64,000 nucleotides of DNA from positions 2,002,146-2,066,145 of the forward strand of contig CM055211.1 of assembly GCA_029224185.1 (NCBI GenBank). The letters are read 5' to 3'. Source of the DNA: Karalla daura. Its lineage: Eukaryota > Chordata > Actinopteri > Chaetodontiformes > Leiognathidae. The notes beneath the pieces are model-generated. The model had not been told where the DNA came from and made no database searches. It saw nothing but the letters and a program-made list of their open reading frames with translations. Shown here piece by piece: positions 34,269 through 46,420 of the stretch; position 1 is the first letter of the stretch; the number at the start of each line of letters is the position of its first letter. Position numbers and translations under genes: made by a program.

Positions 34269-37200
34269 CAAACAAACACACCCAGGCTCGAGTGAAACAT
34301 CTGTCCTGGTCTTACTCTTGCTCTGCCTCCATCTGCTCCATTGAAAAAAGAAAAAAAAAGAAGAAAGGAGTAGAGGCAGAGATGTGAGGAAGGGGCTGCA
34401 TATGCTGCTGCTGCTGCTTCTTCTTTTTTCCCTTTTACAACCTTTTGTTTCAAACTGAAGCAGACTCCACTTGAAGGCAGTCTTTGTTCAACACTTTCTC
34501 CCCTGTCAAGCGTTCGGCGGCCGCCTTATTTTTCATCCCCTACATCTCTCTCCGTTGCGGCTCTTTTATCATCGCTAATGTGCCTTTTCCCTCGCCTACG
34601 TCCCATCTCTCGTGGCGCACGTTAAGGGCCGCGATAGAGATCTGGGGCCACCAAAAACAAGTTGCCTCGGCGCAAAAACCTGTTATCTCTGCCTCTCTCC
34701 CTCCCTCTCTCACACGCCCCATCTCTCCCTCCCATTTCTGCATCTGTCACACGACAAACAGGCTCAGCACTCGCGTTAAAGGGAGTGACAGCTTTAATTA
34801 ATTTTGTTTTGGCTCGTCGTACGCTCGCTGAAAGGGCCTGACAGCGTTTTTTTCCCCCCCTTTCACACACTGCTGAGGCACGAGACGCACAGCAGAACCT
34901 GCGTTGTTCTGCTTCCTACGGCGGGTCAGGAAAGGGTCAAACGTGCTGGGTCGGAGGCCAAAGCGGGAACCTGGACCCAGGCCTCAATTACACAAGTTGA
35001 TTGTTTCATTAGTTATGGCAGACGGGCAGCAGGAGAGGCAGGGAACCGTGGGACGAGCCTCAGTGAGATGCCACATCAGCACCAGGGACAGCTCCCCAGC
35101 TTCGATTTTTTGGATCCCGAAAGCTCCTTTTTATTCTATTTGTTCATCTATTTTTACATTTCTGCACGATCGGCAGGCTCCAGACACCTGCGCTCGGACC
35201 GGCCGAGCGCTCCGTTCCCGTCTGAAGTGCTTCCGAAACGCCCGAGCAATTTCCACTTCTCATCGCCATGAAAATGACGATTTTCCGCCGCTGAATTTCG
35301 ACACGAAAAGCTCTGCAGGGCTGGGAAAAACAGAACACGCTGAGCCGCAGCGGGGATGTTTTTTTTGGAAGGGAGGCGGCTCAATTTAGACTGTCCCCAG
35401 CTCGAGAAGAGTACAAAACCGAATATGTACTCCAGAGGATGAAGTGAGAGGGGAAAGCTTCGTCTCACGAGGCCGATTTCAGGATGAAACATTTACTGAT
35501 CAACGCAACAAACCCTCTTTGCTCTTTGCATCTCTTAGCATTAACGCCCTGACGAGGAGGCCGCGGGGTTTATGGGAACCGACGGCTATGAATAGATAAA
35601 GACCGTATCTACTCTCCAGTTGTGTGGAACGGCACTTATCTGTTTACGCTCTTTACGAGCCTGTAACCCACTGACCGGGTTTTCATGAGTCACGGCGAAG
35701 ACGAGGAAATTAAGTTCCGTCCCTGAGATGCTCTTAAAAGGTAATGAATAATTAAATGGGAATTAAAAGGGGAGACGCGGATCTTGGTGGGAAAACATAG
35801 GGAGGAGGGGAAGAGGGGGGGGGGGGGGGTTGTTTGCTGGGGTTGCGGGTTCGGCCGTAGTCCATTAAGTGCAACCGAGTGGTCATTCCCATCAGCGAGA
35901 TGTTAAGACCCCGCGGTGCCGCCCGGGAAATGTTGCGCAACAATTTTACGGTCAGATGGAGCCCGTCCGGCGATCGAGCTCTCAGCGATAATCAAACCCT
36001 CGCGGCGCCGCGGACACTGGGGCGAACCACCCAGCTGCTGCGCCACTCGGCCCAGATGCCGCTTTACGAGCCGGTAATACGTCCTTATCCGGGAAGATCT
36101 GCCCCCTCCCGCACCCCCGCTCTGCCCTCCACCGCCCCATCCATCAGGATATGACACCCGCGCCGGCTTGAGTGCGCGTCTCGCGCAGCACAGGTCCCGA
36201 GGAGGCCGTGACACGGACGTGTACAGTTACTACAAGAACTATCGTCTTACCCGCTTTGTACCTTAATGGTGGCGCCCGTTTGGCTTTTCACGGAGAGAAG
36301 GCCTCCCAGGAGTCGAGCCTGGGGCACACAGATCCAACCTAACCCGTGCGACAAACGTCGCTTTTTGTGCCTGCAGACCAGCCAGAGTGAACAGAGTGCT
36401 CTTCACCTGCCTGATCCCCTGTTATTTATTGATTTGGACTTTCCCAAACTGAAGAGGGATGGAGCTGAAACGGCCATTTTCATAATTGGAGCTGAGTCAG
36501 CAGGCGAGCGATTACAACTTTGCCCTGTGGGATCATCACCATCATTATGATGTATCGGAGGACGGGATAAAAAAAAAAAAAAAAAGGGAAAAGGTTATTA
36601 CTGTACAGCGTAACCTTGCCCTGGGCAGCTCTAATTAGAGAGACGGATGCCGAACAGCGCGGGCTGCTGACAGGCTGTCACTCTCCCAGCAAACAGGCGC
36701 TCGGACTCCGTCCTTCAGGCGTGGGTTTGGGCCTTTCTGGCAGCGGGTATCTCTCCTGCCCAGCTGCCCTGGGGCGGCACTGGACACCCCCCGCCCCCTC
36801 CTCCTCCTCCTCTACACCTGCTACAGAGGCGATCGGCCTCAATCAATGCGGTCTCGCGCCATCCCCCCCCCCCCCGACGGCGTCAGGACTTTTGGATGCG
36901 TCGGACCGCCTCCCATCCGCCTCCTCTGACACGTGGATTTAAAGGTTAGGACCTGCAGGGGCGGTGGGTGGGTGGACGGGGGCGGGGGGGCGCCCTCCAC
37001 GCTTTGCGAGTGTAAGAAAGCCAACGCGGTTAATTACGCGGCCTGCCGGCAAACCGGCGGTGATTTCCCCGGGCGCTCGTCAAAAGATCTCCATTACTAC
37101 GAGACGTTTCTGTTTTTTTTGTTGTTGGAGCGGGAGGGCGAGCGTGCAGAGGCGTCTGGGGCATCTGGAGCATCTTCCCACGCGAGGGCATTCAAAGTAA

Positions 37201-37987
37201 AGAGATGGCGCTGAAAGTCTCCCTCTCCTTGTTTCTCATCCTAACCAGGACCGACATTGCTGCACCCTCCTCTTTTGGCGTTCTCCAGAACGCAGGAACA
37301 AAACAGGAGTCTCGATGTTTTGGTAGATGCCTTGGACAAAATGACAACGATTCAAGCCGTGCTTTGTAGTTTCCCGAGGCTTTTCTCGTCAATGTGGTGA
37401 TTTTGTCGCCCGTCTAATCATCATTTAACAGATGCCGCAATTATTCCTTGTTTCTTTCGTACCCCGCATGACACAAATTGTAGGCCCAAGGCGAATGTCT
37501 GCGCCGGGCGTGAGGGTTATCGATCTTGATTGATGGGCGAACAGATGACCCCAATTTTCCGGACGGAAATCTTTGGAAAGAGCAATAAATCAGGGAGCGG
37601 GCGGCGCGCAGGGGGCTGATACCATCGCGTGCGCGTTTCACCTGCCGCCTGAGTCCGGGCGACCAGAGATGAAGATGGAGAAGAGGAGGAGATGACGCTG
37701 GTGATAATGATGCCGGTAAATAAGTGGCCCTCCTCGACTGAACGAAGTCTCCTCCGTGTTAATCTGGCGAGCGGAGCCTCCACGCCCTCTGCCGGGAGTG
37801 TTATGTGTGCAGGGATAAACGCCCCCCCCACCACCCCAACATAAGCCCGACTATCAGCCCCCGGTTGGTCCATTCATTTTTAGCTTAATCTGTTCAGTAT
37901 GTGGAGCAATTTAGATCAGCCGGCCAAGCCCGGAGCCCCTAATCCACGGATCACTCCAGAGCGAATGGTCGCCCACACCCAGGAATG

Positions 37988-38000
<13 letters not shown>
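33561..38000. other. Upstream intergenic block, no gene seen
   Basis: Mostly unique CpG-rich sequence with a CT/CA compound repeat (34219-34267), purine/pyrimidine tracts, short G runs (35816-35829, 36862-36875 as C) and an A run at 36571-36585. Open frames on both strands have no recognised domain. Confidence 0.6.
34219..34267. repeat. (CT)n(CA)n compound microsatellite
   Basis: CT repeat of about 18 nt passing into CA repeat of about 30 nt. Confidence 0.97.

Positions 38001-38039
<39 letters not shown>
37992..38039. repeat. (CT)n microsatellite
   Basis: Uninterrupted CT repeat of 48 nt. Confidence 0.97.
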
Positions 38040-38042
<3 letters not shown>

Positions 38043-38467
38043 CTTCCTGCCTTCTCTCTGTTTACATCCGCCTGAGCCGACTCGGGCCGTCACGGACCAA
38101 ACAGAGGCCGAGAGCGAGGGAGAGTTTTTCCACAGTTTCTCCCCCTCCTCCTCCTCCTCCTCTCCCGCTCAGATAAATGTCTCACCTTTCCCCGTCTCGC
38201 TATCTCCTCTGAGAGCGGCGCGGTTCAGCAGTTCGTGGGAACTGCGGGGCGGCCGCCGCGGTGTTGGCGTGTCGGGCGATAACCCGCGCGCGTCGCCGGG
38301 CAGATACGGCCGGCGGCTCGGGAGGAAGAGGGGCCGCGGGCTTTTGTCTCGCGTCAGCGTCGCCATCGCCGCCGAATGCCTGTGACTGCACAGCTCATCG
38401 AGGTGTCATGCCCGAGATGGATCACACCCTGCGACGTGTCCCCGGGTCTACTAGGGGTGGCGTGCCT

Positions 38468-38469
<2 letters not shown>

Positions 38470-38527
<58 letters not shown>
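38470..38527. repeat. (GT)n microsatellite
   Basis: Uninterrupted GT repeat of about 58 nt, directly left of a possible repeat remnant (38528-38700). Confidence 0.98.
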
Positions 38528-38529
<2 letters not shown>

Positions 38530-39187
38530 GTCAAGTTTGCTTGGTGTCTTAGCCGCTTGGATGGAAGCCATTTTTGGGTAAACACCATCATTTTGAGGCC
38601 CATTTGTACTTGGCGTTTAAGTTGAGCAATTCAACCACTGGGAGGCAGCACTGAGTTCAGAGCTCACGACAAACATGGCGACGGTTATGTTATACGTGTG
38701 GGTGTCATTGTGAATGCACACAGGCTCTCTTTGAAAAATCTGTTCGTATTCTCACTGTATTTTCGCGTCTTGTTTCTGTTCTTCTTTTCTCCTTTGCGAC
38801 CGCGTGTGAGCTGTACCGCGCTACAGCGCCCCTAGTGAACTCCGAGGGTACTACCCCATCTTCCTCTGAATCGGTGCGTCCGTAACACCTCTGAGATCAC
38901 GCCAAATTGCAGGCATGTGAATTACACCCGACGAGTCCTTTTCGCACCGTCACCGTCTCAAATCCCAAGCTCGGGCCTCCTGTGCCAGTTCCTCGCACCA
39001 CACCCAGGAGCATTTCGCTCAGTCCCGTTTCTGCATTTAGCTTGGCGTTGCCCTACAATGACTCCTGCCCAGAGACCTCAGCCGAATCCTCGCCTCCTCT
39101 CTCCTCTCCCCTCCTCCTCCCCCTCGTCCCTCTTCGTCAGCCCCCAGCCGTCGCCCCTCGTCGAGGTGCACCCGAGGTTTGCACTCG

Positions 39188-39310
<123 letters not shown>

Positions 39311-39639
39311 TGCGGTGAGTTGGCGCTTTTTTTGGATCCGAGGAACCACCGGAACGGAGCCGGATAAAGGAGGAATATCGCGAGTGACTCCGGGCAACAT
39401 TGCATCTCAAATATGGACGACCGCTCTGCTTAACAGAGCCCGTTGTAAATGTGAAGCCGTGCACGCGTCTGCACTTTTGCACCGTTTCCTTCCTGGGTGA
39501 AGCTGCATCTGAAAATTAGGTGTTAATATCCTCGCAGTCGTGACGGCTCTCAGGCAGCCGCGAAGTCATAATCGAGTCGGGGAGATTAGAACGGAGATCA
39601 CATCTCAGCAGACGGAGCACGTGGGGGCCGCGGTATTTT

Positions 39640-40030
39640 CGGCGTTGTTTGTCTATTGAATCACTCACTATCCTGGTAATCCCTTGTATTTCCCGGGTGA
39701 TTTACACAGTAGTTGGTCTAAATCGAGCCCTCTGGCTCTCCGGGCCGAGGCGCATATTCACAAGCAGGCTGCCCCGTACTTATGTGGCCTCGAATCCTTT
39801 CCCCAAATACTCACATTTATTCTCCAGGCATGAAATCGATCCGGGTTGACACGCCATACAAATCTTAACAAAATTATTGATTCCAAAATGCCTGCAACTG
39901 TGCTGCTTTCCCAGACTTATTGGTTTGTGGCCCTTGAAGTGGAGCCAAATCTCAGAAAGCTGCAAAATATAATAAAAATATCCTGCGGAGAAAAGTGCAG
40001 TCTCCATCACAGATGTTATTACTCATATGG
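39640..40030. promoter_or_regulatory. Candidate conserved non-coding block, 7 kb upstream of kcnh7
   Basis: Nearly 400 nt of unique, low-CpG, non-repetitive sequence. It includes AAAATTATTGATTCCAAAAT, GGCATGAAATCGAT and AATATAATAAAAATATCC words. Among upstream patches this is the longest without simple repeats. No coding signal: the open frames lack recognisable domains. Inference only. Confidence 0.25.
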
Positions 40031-40253
40031 TGACCCCCTCAGTGACTCACAGGCAGAGCTTTTGGAAACTTTAACGTTGCAGTTTAGAGTTTATAGACTT
40101 ACAAAGGGAGCACACGGGTCTGAACGGAGAGAGATAAACTCAGAAATCAGCTCAGGCATCTAGTGAAACTAGTACAACAGCAGAGACTCTGGGTTGTATC
40201 CGTGTTTGTGCAACTGAGCGTGCTGAAAATGTGTGTGGGTACCTGTCTCACTC

Positions 40254-40279
40254 TGTGTGTGTGTGTGTGTGTGTGTGTG
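40254..40279. repeat. (GT)n microsatellite
   Basis: Short uninterrupted GT repeat. Confidence 0.95.
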
Positions 40280-41167
40280 CGGCCCTGTCACTTAATGAAA
40301 GGTTGATGGTTTCAGATGGCCTAACTATTAAGAGGTTATCCCTCTGGAGACTCTGGCTGCCTGCGCGCTGGCTCCATCCCTCCTGTTCATTACTGTACTG
40401 TTGTCAAAACCTCTGGCAGCGCTCCACCTCCCCCTCCTCCCTCCCTCCCTTCCTCCCTCCCACCTTCCCTCTCTCCTCCAGTCTCTCTCTCTCTCTCACT
40501 CTGTGCCAGCTCCAGCCGGTCTGAGGGATCAGGAGCCAGGGTTGCCGTGGCAACTTGTCCTATCTCTATCGCTGGATGGATCATCCCTGGATTGCCCCCC
40601 CCCACTCACACACACACACACACACCCCTACACCTCCTGCACCCCACAAAATGACACACAAAGCTAGACACACCCACGCACACACCTACTCTTCCACCAG
40701 TTTTTTGATTTCGCCCTCTTGTCACTCCATCCGTCACTCGACGTGGGTGAAATGAGCCTTCATCGACGTCTTGTTGAAGTGGAGTGTTGGGGTCAGGCCA
40801 GCTGAGATTACACGGCTCGCACGCGCGCACGCGCACACACGCACACACATACAGCAGCATCTTTGCAGGAAACTTGCTGGGATCCTGCTCCACACGCATG
40901 CAGACTGTGCCTCCCTAAAACGGTGTCTGCGTCGCCGTGCAGGCAGATACCTCTCTCCACGGCCGGCCCCCGGGAGGACGGCGCCGGGTAGTGAAAGCCC
41001 CGTGATCGCCGCATCGCTCCGGATTAGACACGACAGCGCCGCGGGGCGGAACGTGCTCCGGCGCCGGCCGGGCCAATTTGCCACGGACGAGCCGCTCCCC
41101 GCGGTACGCGCCCAACACGGCTAAACCTGCGTCTGCTCGCTTCCCCTGACAACTCCGCACACCTGGC

Positions 41168-41220
41168 TGTGTGTGTGTGTGTGTGTGTGTGTGAGAGGAG
41201 TAAGAGAGAGAGAGAGAGAG
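41168..41220. repeat. (GT)n and (GA)n compound microsatellite
   Basis: GT repeat of about 26 nt then GA repeat of about 18 nt. Confidence 0.95.
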
Positions 41221-43292
41221 GTTGGGTAAACGTTAGCATAACCTCTGGAGTCTCGCGTGCCATCGACCCCCCCCCCCCCCCTTCACCTAACGTCTTGACA
41301 GGACGATCCATTTGAAAGATGTCATACAAGGTGAAGCTGCCCGCCGATCAATCGCCTCCATCGATCGGCCGCTAATGGCACTGAGAGATGAGCGGCAGAG
41401 AGCGCCCGCATTTAGCGCCATCGACACGCCGTATCGAGTGACGGGGGTCGCTGGCTGGGGATCCACCTGCCGCTAATTGACAGTGAGGAAAGAAAAAAGA
41501 GCCGAAATCTGAAGGCGTATTTTTAGCGCCGCTAACTTTAGCCCGCGTCGCGAACAATCAGGAGCGCTCCTCGCACGCCCCATGTCCTCATCCCCGCCGT
41601 GTCAGACCCTGATGTGCCACTTCACACACCTCACACGCAGCGGTTCGCTTCTACAGGTCATACGAAGGAGCTGAAGGAAACGCATAAACTCCGCCTCTCC
41701 CCTTTTAGGCCCCTGATGATCCAAAGTGTTTCGCGAGGTCACATCCATGGGGGTCAAGACGGTCACGCTCGTTATCGAAGAATGGTTTGACATTTCGGGA
41801 AATCACGCTGCTTTGCTTTCTTGCTGGGGAGCGAGCAGCTGTCTCTCTGCATATGGAGCCCCAGGAAGGAAGGAAGGGAGGAATCAGCTCGGAGGAGTGA
41901 ATCAGCAAATCGGGGAGATTTTGCCAATACAACAAAGCAGTTTCACACAGCTCGTCTGTCGTCAGACAGCATCTGGCCCACGCAGACCTCGCCGGCGTGT
42001 AATCGACGTACCTGGCGACCGGGGGAAACAGGTGTCGGCCTCAGCGGGAGTGAAAAACAAGCGCGGCATCTGTAACAGAGGAGCCCTGGCTTTACTTAGT
42101 TATGATGATGTAATTAAACGCAATTAATTAGAGCCGGCCGCGGCCCGAGGGCGTGACGCCATCGCTGCGCCTCACATGGCACCCGGCTGTAACCGGAGCC
42201 CGGGCCGCGGCCGCTGCCTATCCAGGCCAGGAGAAACTATAGAAGCGGCCTACAAAACTCAGACAAAGAGACGAGCGGCCCGGGCCGCGGGCGGGATTCG
42301 GTTTCTCTTGCGGGGCACCTCCAGCAGCAGCAGCAGCAGCGGCGGCAGCTGGCCTCATTAGGAGCCAACGTAAAGGGAAGGACGGACGGCACCTGGAGGA
42401 GGACTCGACGGCGCGGACGCCCGGCTCTGGTAAAAGTCACTCGTTCCCAGAAGGGGAAAGAGAGGGGAAAGGGGGAGAGTAGCACCGTGCGAGCTGCAAT
42501 CACATCCGTGTTGCTCAGCTCTCTCCAGGCGGCGGTATAGGTGACCTGCCATACGTGCGTGCGTCTAAATATTTCATGAGGCGGTTGCGCCAGGCCGGGC
42601 AGAGGTGTCTGGCTGTAGCCCGGAGGGTGTGAAACCCCCGTGGGCATGCAGCGGTGTACAGTAATTGTCAGAGGTGAACGGGATCTCCATGGCAACCAGG
42701 AATTCGATAGCGCCGTGTGCGGCGCATGGAGATGAACGGGAGCGCCCTGTCCGCGCTGTCTGGCGGAGCTCTTCAGCCGGCAGTGGGAGGGGAAAAAACT
42801 GGCCGACGGCGCCCTCTGCTGGAGAGAGATGTCAAACACACCCGGTGGAGCTGAGAGACCCGCATCACTGATGGGACCGTGATGGGGGTCAGAGGTCATC
42901 GAGACCGAAACAAGGCCTGGACTCACTGAGAAAATGCGCAATCACCCTGTATGATTGTCAGACAGATCTATCTATCCATCCATCCACCTACCATCCATCA
43001 TCCATCTAAAAGCTATTTGAACACACAAACTCCACTCTTAACAAAAATTGTGTTTTTCACAGTTTTCCAAATGCCTGAGTTTCCAAGTTAAAAACAATCA
43101 GAATATGGTTCCCCTCTTGTTCTATATCAACATGTGGATGTTAGGGACAGGTTCCAACACCAAAACTGCCAGATGAAAGAGAGGGAGTCATGAGGAACTG
43201 TTTTCCCCCTGAATCATTTAAAACGGACACACACTCGGCCCTAATTTGATAAATTGCCGTCACTTACAGCTCGTTGTTCTCGGGTGAGGTCA

Positions 43293-43314
43293 TGTGTGTG
43301 TGTGTGTGTGTGTG
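43293..43314. repeat. (GT)n microsatellite
   Basis: Short GT repeat followed by a G run. Confidence 0.94.
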
Positions 43315-43559
43315 GGAGGGGGGGGGTTACAGGTACACGACCAGTCATCATGCGACCCGTCTGAAAGAGGAGCCGCGACTTTCGCGTCCGTCTGGAACGG
43401 CGGGGAGCGCGCCAGGTGTCACTTGACCCCCCGCGGCTGGGAGGTCGCGTTTGATTTCCTGATATGACCCGCGTCCCCGATCAATCTTTCACCGGGGCTG
43501 TAACAACACCTGTCTGCTTCCCTTTTCCCTCCGTGGCTCAGGTCTCTACCTGGACACCC

Positions 43560-43597
43560 CTCCTCCTCCTCCTCCTCCTCCTCCTCCTCCTCCTCCC
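43560..43597. repeat. (TCC)n trinucleotide repeat
   Basis: About 12 TCC units; explains a Leu-rich and a Glu/Arg-rich open frame. Confidence 0.97.
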
Positions 43598-43825
43598 TTG
43601 CCTCTCCTCCCCAGGGCTGAGAGGAGAGGCCCGGGCCTGTCTGCGGACATCTAAACCACTTAGAGGATGAGCGCTGGCCCGCGCTGCCTTCAGACATCCG
43701 AGCGCAGCATTCTGTGGAGAATAAGATCCCTGTTTAGCCACAGATAGCGGCTAAGTGCCCTGTTAGTTCACTCTATCTCCAACCCTTCCAGCTCCGCTCC
43801 CCAGAGCCTCTTAAGAGACGCAGCT

Positions 43826-43837
43826 CCTCTCTCTCTC

Positions 43838-43880
<43 letters not shown>
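43826..43880. repeat. (CT)n microsatellite
   Basis: CT repeat with one TTCC interruption. Confidence 0.97.
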
Positions 43881-43885
<5 letters not shown>

Positions 43886-45499
43886 CTCTCAGAAGCAGCT
43901 GAGCTCAGAAAAACACATTTGTCACACCGGGGAGCTTTACAGGTATCACTGCCTGTTACAGCCCATCTAACTCTTCCTCCGCCGAGGCTTTGTGAACACA
44001 GGCTGCATTTGTTGAGCCATTATTGAGCACTGTTGGCTTTTTATTATCTCCGGAGACAATTTTACCCAGTCCGCGGGGACTTCGGATGCACGTAAAAAAT
44101 TAAATAAAAAAGAGAAATCCAGGCGTTTTGTCATCGTTTTTTCGGCCCGACAGCTGCTCGACGCAAACACAGGCACGGCAGCGTGACCCGAGCCACGCAC
44201 GTTAAAGATCTTTTCACTCGGAAAGTGGACAAACTGAGCCCTCTTCACGCGGGATCACGTTATATATGGGCTATAGGTTTACTGACACTAATACCCAAGT
44301 GTCCTCTAAGCGGCCAGGGGTTAAAGATTCCCAGGAGGGGGGTAGAGGGCTTTCTGTCCCGCGCTTTGTCACATCTCTGTTTCCAGAGTTTACAGACCCG
44401 CGGCGGGCTGTCAGTCACACTCTCGCGCGGGCGATCTCTCTTTTCTGCTGATCCGAGGTGGCGGGAGTCACTTTCAGGCAAGCGGAGAGGTGCGCCACCG
44501 GAGGCAGGGGTGAAAGGCAACCCGATCGCGCGCCCAAGGCGTTTCCTCTGGATTCTCCAATCGGTGACAAAAAAAAACGCGCGGGTCGGCGGCGAAATCT
44601 GACGCGACGATTCGGGTTCGAACGGCGTCGGTCGGAGCGACAACAAAAAAAAAGTGGAAACGGAGCTCACGCTCTTGTTTTCCCTCCTCCTCCTCCTCCC
44701 CGGCTTTTAAATATTCATGCGGCGACAGGAGCGCTGGGGGGAAACTCTATAAGGAGAGAAAGGCCAAGTTTCCTCCCGGGGCCGTCTCGCTCCATCAATA
44801 AAACACCGTTATTCATCAAATTACGGGGCCCGCGCCGCACCGCGCCGCACCGCGCAGTCAGACGTCACGCCAGAGGAATCACGGCTCGGGCCTAACTGGT
44901 TTACCGCCCCCACGATGGGATCACGACAGTCAGAGGGGGCATGAGGACATGAGAGGCCATCGACAGGGGCCCGAGGGCTGGGGGGGGGGGGGGCGTACGG
45001 ATGAAGTCGGCTTGAGGAGAAACAGCCGAGCTGTCGCGGGGGGAGCCCGTAAAGACGTCTTCCGGGCTCCGCTCCAACTGTCCTGCGCGGACGGGACCAG
45101 CAGGTGGCAGCGTCTCTGTATAAATGACGCCAGATGGAGCAGAGATCCCAAACTGCTGCGTCAATTCCTTATCACATGAGCAAAATATATGCGCAGATAC
45201 AGAACTTAAATCGTGTTAAATAAATAGCTCCATGTAACCCATCCCTCGCTATATACACAGCGCTACCTGAATGTCATGAAGCATTCATTTAAAAGCGGAA
45301 AAACTCGTTTAACTTCTGATTTTTAGACACAGGTTCGTCAGGACGCACAGATAAACTACAAAACGCATTGGTAAGTGGCAGTGATATAAACGGAATAACA
45401 CGGCGTTTGAATGTGGGGGAAAGAAAAAGGAAAGTGAATAGAAAACGTTGCCGTGATGCAACAAAAGCGGCGGACGTGGGCCGTGCGCGCGCCACACAA

Positions 45500-45840
45500 A
45501 GACGCGGGGGCCGAGCTGCCAGCGTTTATTAATAATAGCGTTGCATTACGAGGGCCATTACGGAACGCCGGCTCTTTGTGGTTTTATTTAAAGCAAGGGC
45601 ACATACATAATGTGCGGCGGCCCGCAGTATTTCCATAGGCTGCAGATCCAGCGCGAGGAGGAAGTTCACCTTCGGAGGGGGAATAATGGAAAGCATGCCG
45701 AGCAGCCTGCTAATCACTAAAGGTAGTTTATGATTGCAAACTGCAAATAGGCAAGAGATTAAATTGATGTGTCTAAAACGAGCAAAACAGCAGCTTAATA
45801 TGTACATGTAGATAAAACTGAGGAATCCCATTACATTAAA
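45500..45840. promoter_or_regulatory. Candidate conserved non-coding block
   Basis: Unique sequence with TTATTAATAATAGCGTTGC, CTGCTAATCACTAAAG and GAGATTAAATTGATGTG words, without microsatellites. It resembles the texture of vertebrate developmental enhancers, but this was judged by eye. Confidence 0.22.
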
Positions 45841-46420
45841 GGTCTTCGGAAGATATTATTTTCAGTTCTAATCCCTTTTTTTTTTTTACAACAAAAACAC
45901 TTATTACCATTTGAAATAATTTCACTCAATCAAATAATCACAAATAATCACATGTGGAACATTTCAGGATATTTTCAAAAACGCCCCCAAATACATTTAA
46001 TGGCAGCCGCTGACATTTGTACAAATAGCAGATTTGCCTCAGAGCTTCTGTCGAATTACAGCGCGGGATGCCTGGAACGTCCGCTTTTGTTGGCATTTTG
46101 TCGGGAAAAAAAAAACCCAAAACAGATCTTGTCCTGCCTGCAGGTAACACAGGATATAAATGTGAAAAGAAACCTAGCCTGAAATAATCTGTGATGAGGG
46201 TAAATCAAATGATAAAATCTAATCATAATCACATTGTAACAATGTGAGCTAACAGTGTCCAGATTGATCAGATTTTAACATTTTTTTTTTACAGTTTTAA
46301 GCAACAGTGATGCATAATTTTTTTAGCCTTGAGGAGCTGTTATATATATTAAAAATATATTACTATATACTATATTAAAATATGCATCTAAATCAATGCT
46401 TTTAAACCTGACGACACGTT
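45841..46420. other. AT-rich, CpG-poor patch
   Basis: Long A/T runs (T10 at about 45879, A9 at 46107, T10 at 46280) and ATATATTAAAAATATAT near 46340. No coding signal. Could be old transposon-derived sequence. Confidence 0.5.

Larger units (their letters stand above)
40281..45499. other. Upstream intergenic block, no gene seen
   Basis: CpG-rich unique sequence with GT, CA, CT, TCC and G/C runs, and an AT-rich low-CpG island at about 42950-43260. A CAG repeat at 42321-42340 is not in a recognised exon. No RNA gene or coding exon was supported. Confidence 0.6.

Noticed and set aside
23488..38575. 14-base match GGAAGCCATTTTTG between 23490 and 38561
   Set aside because: Several matches of this length are expected by chance in 64 kb; no longer alignment is visible around it.
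44608..44622. GGGTTCGAAC, resembling a tRNA B box
   Set aside because: No matching acceptor stem, A box or cloverleaf can be drawn around it.
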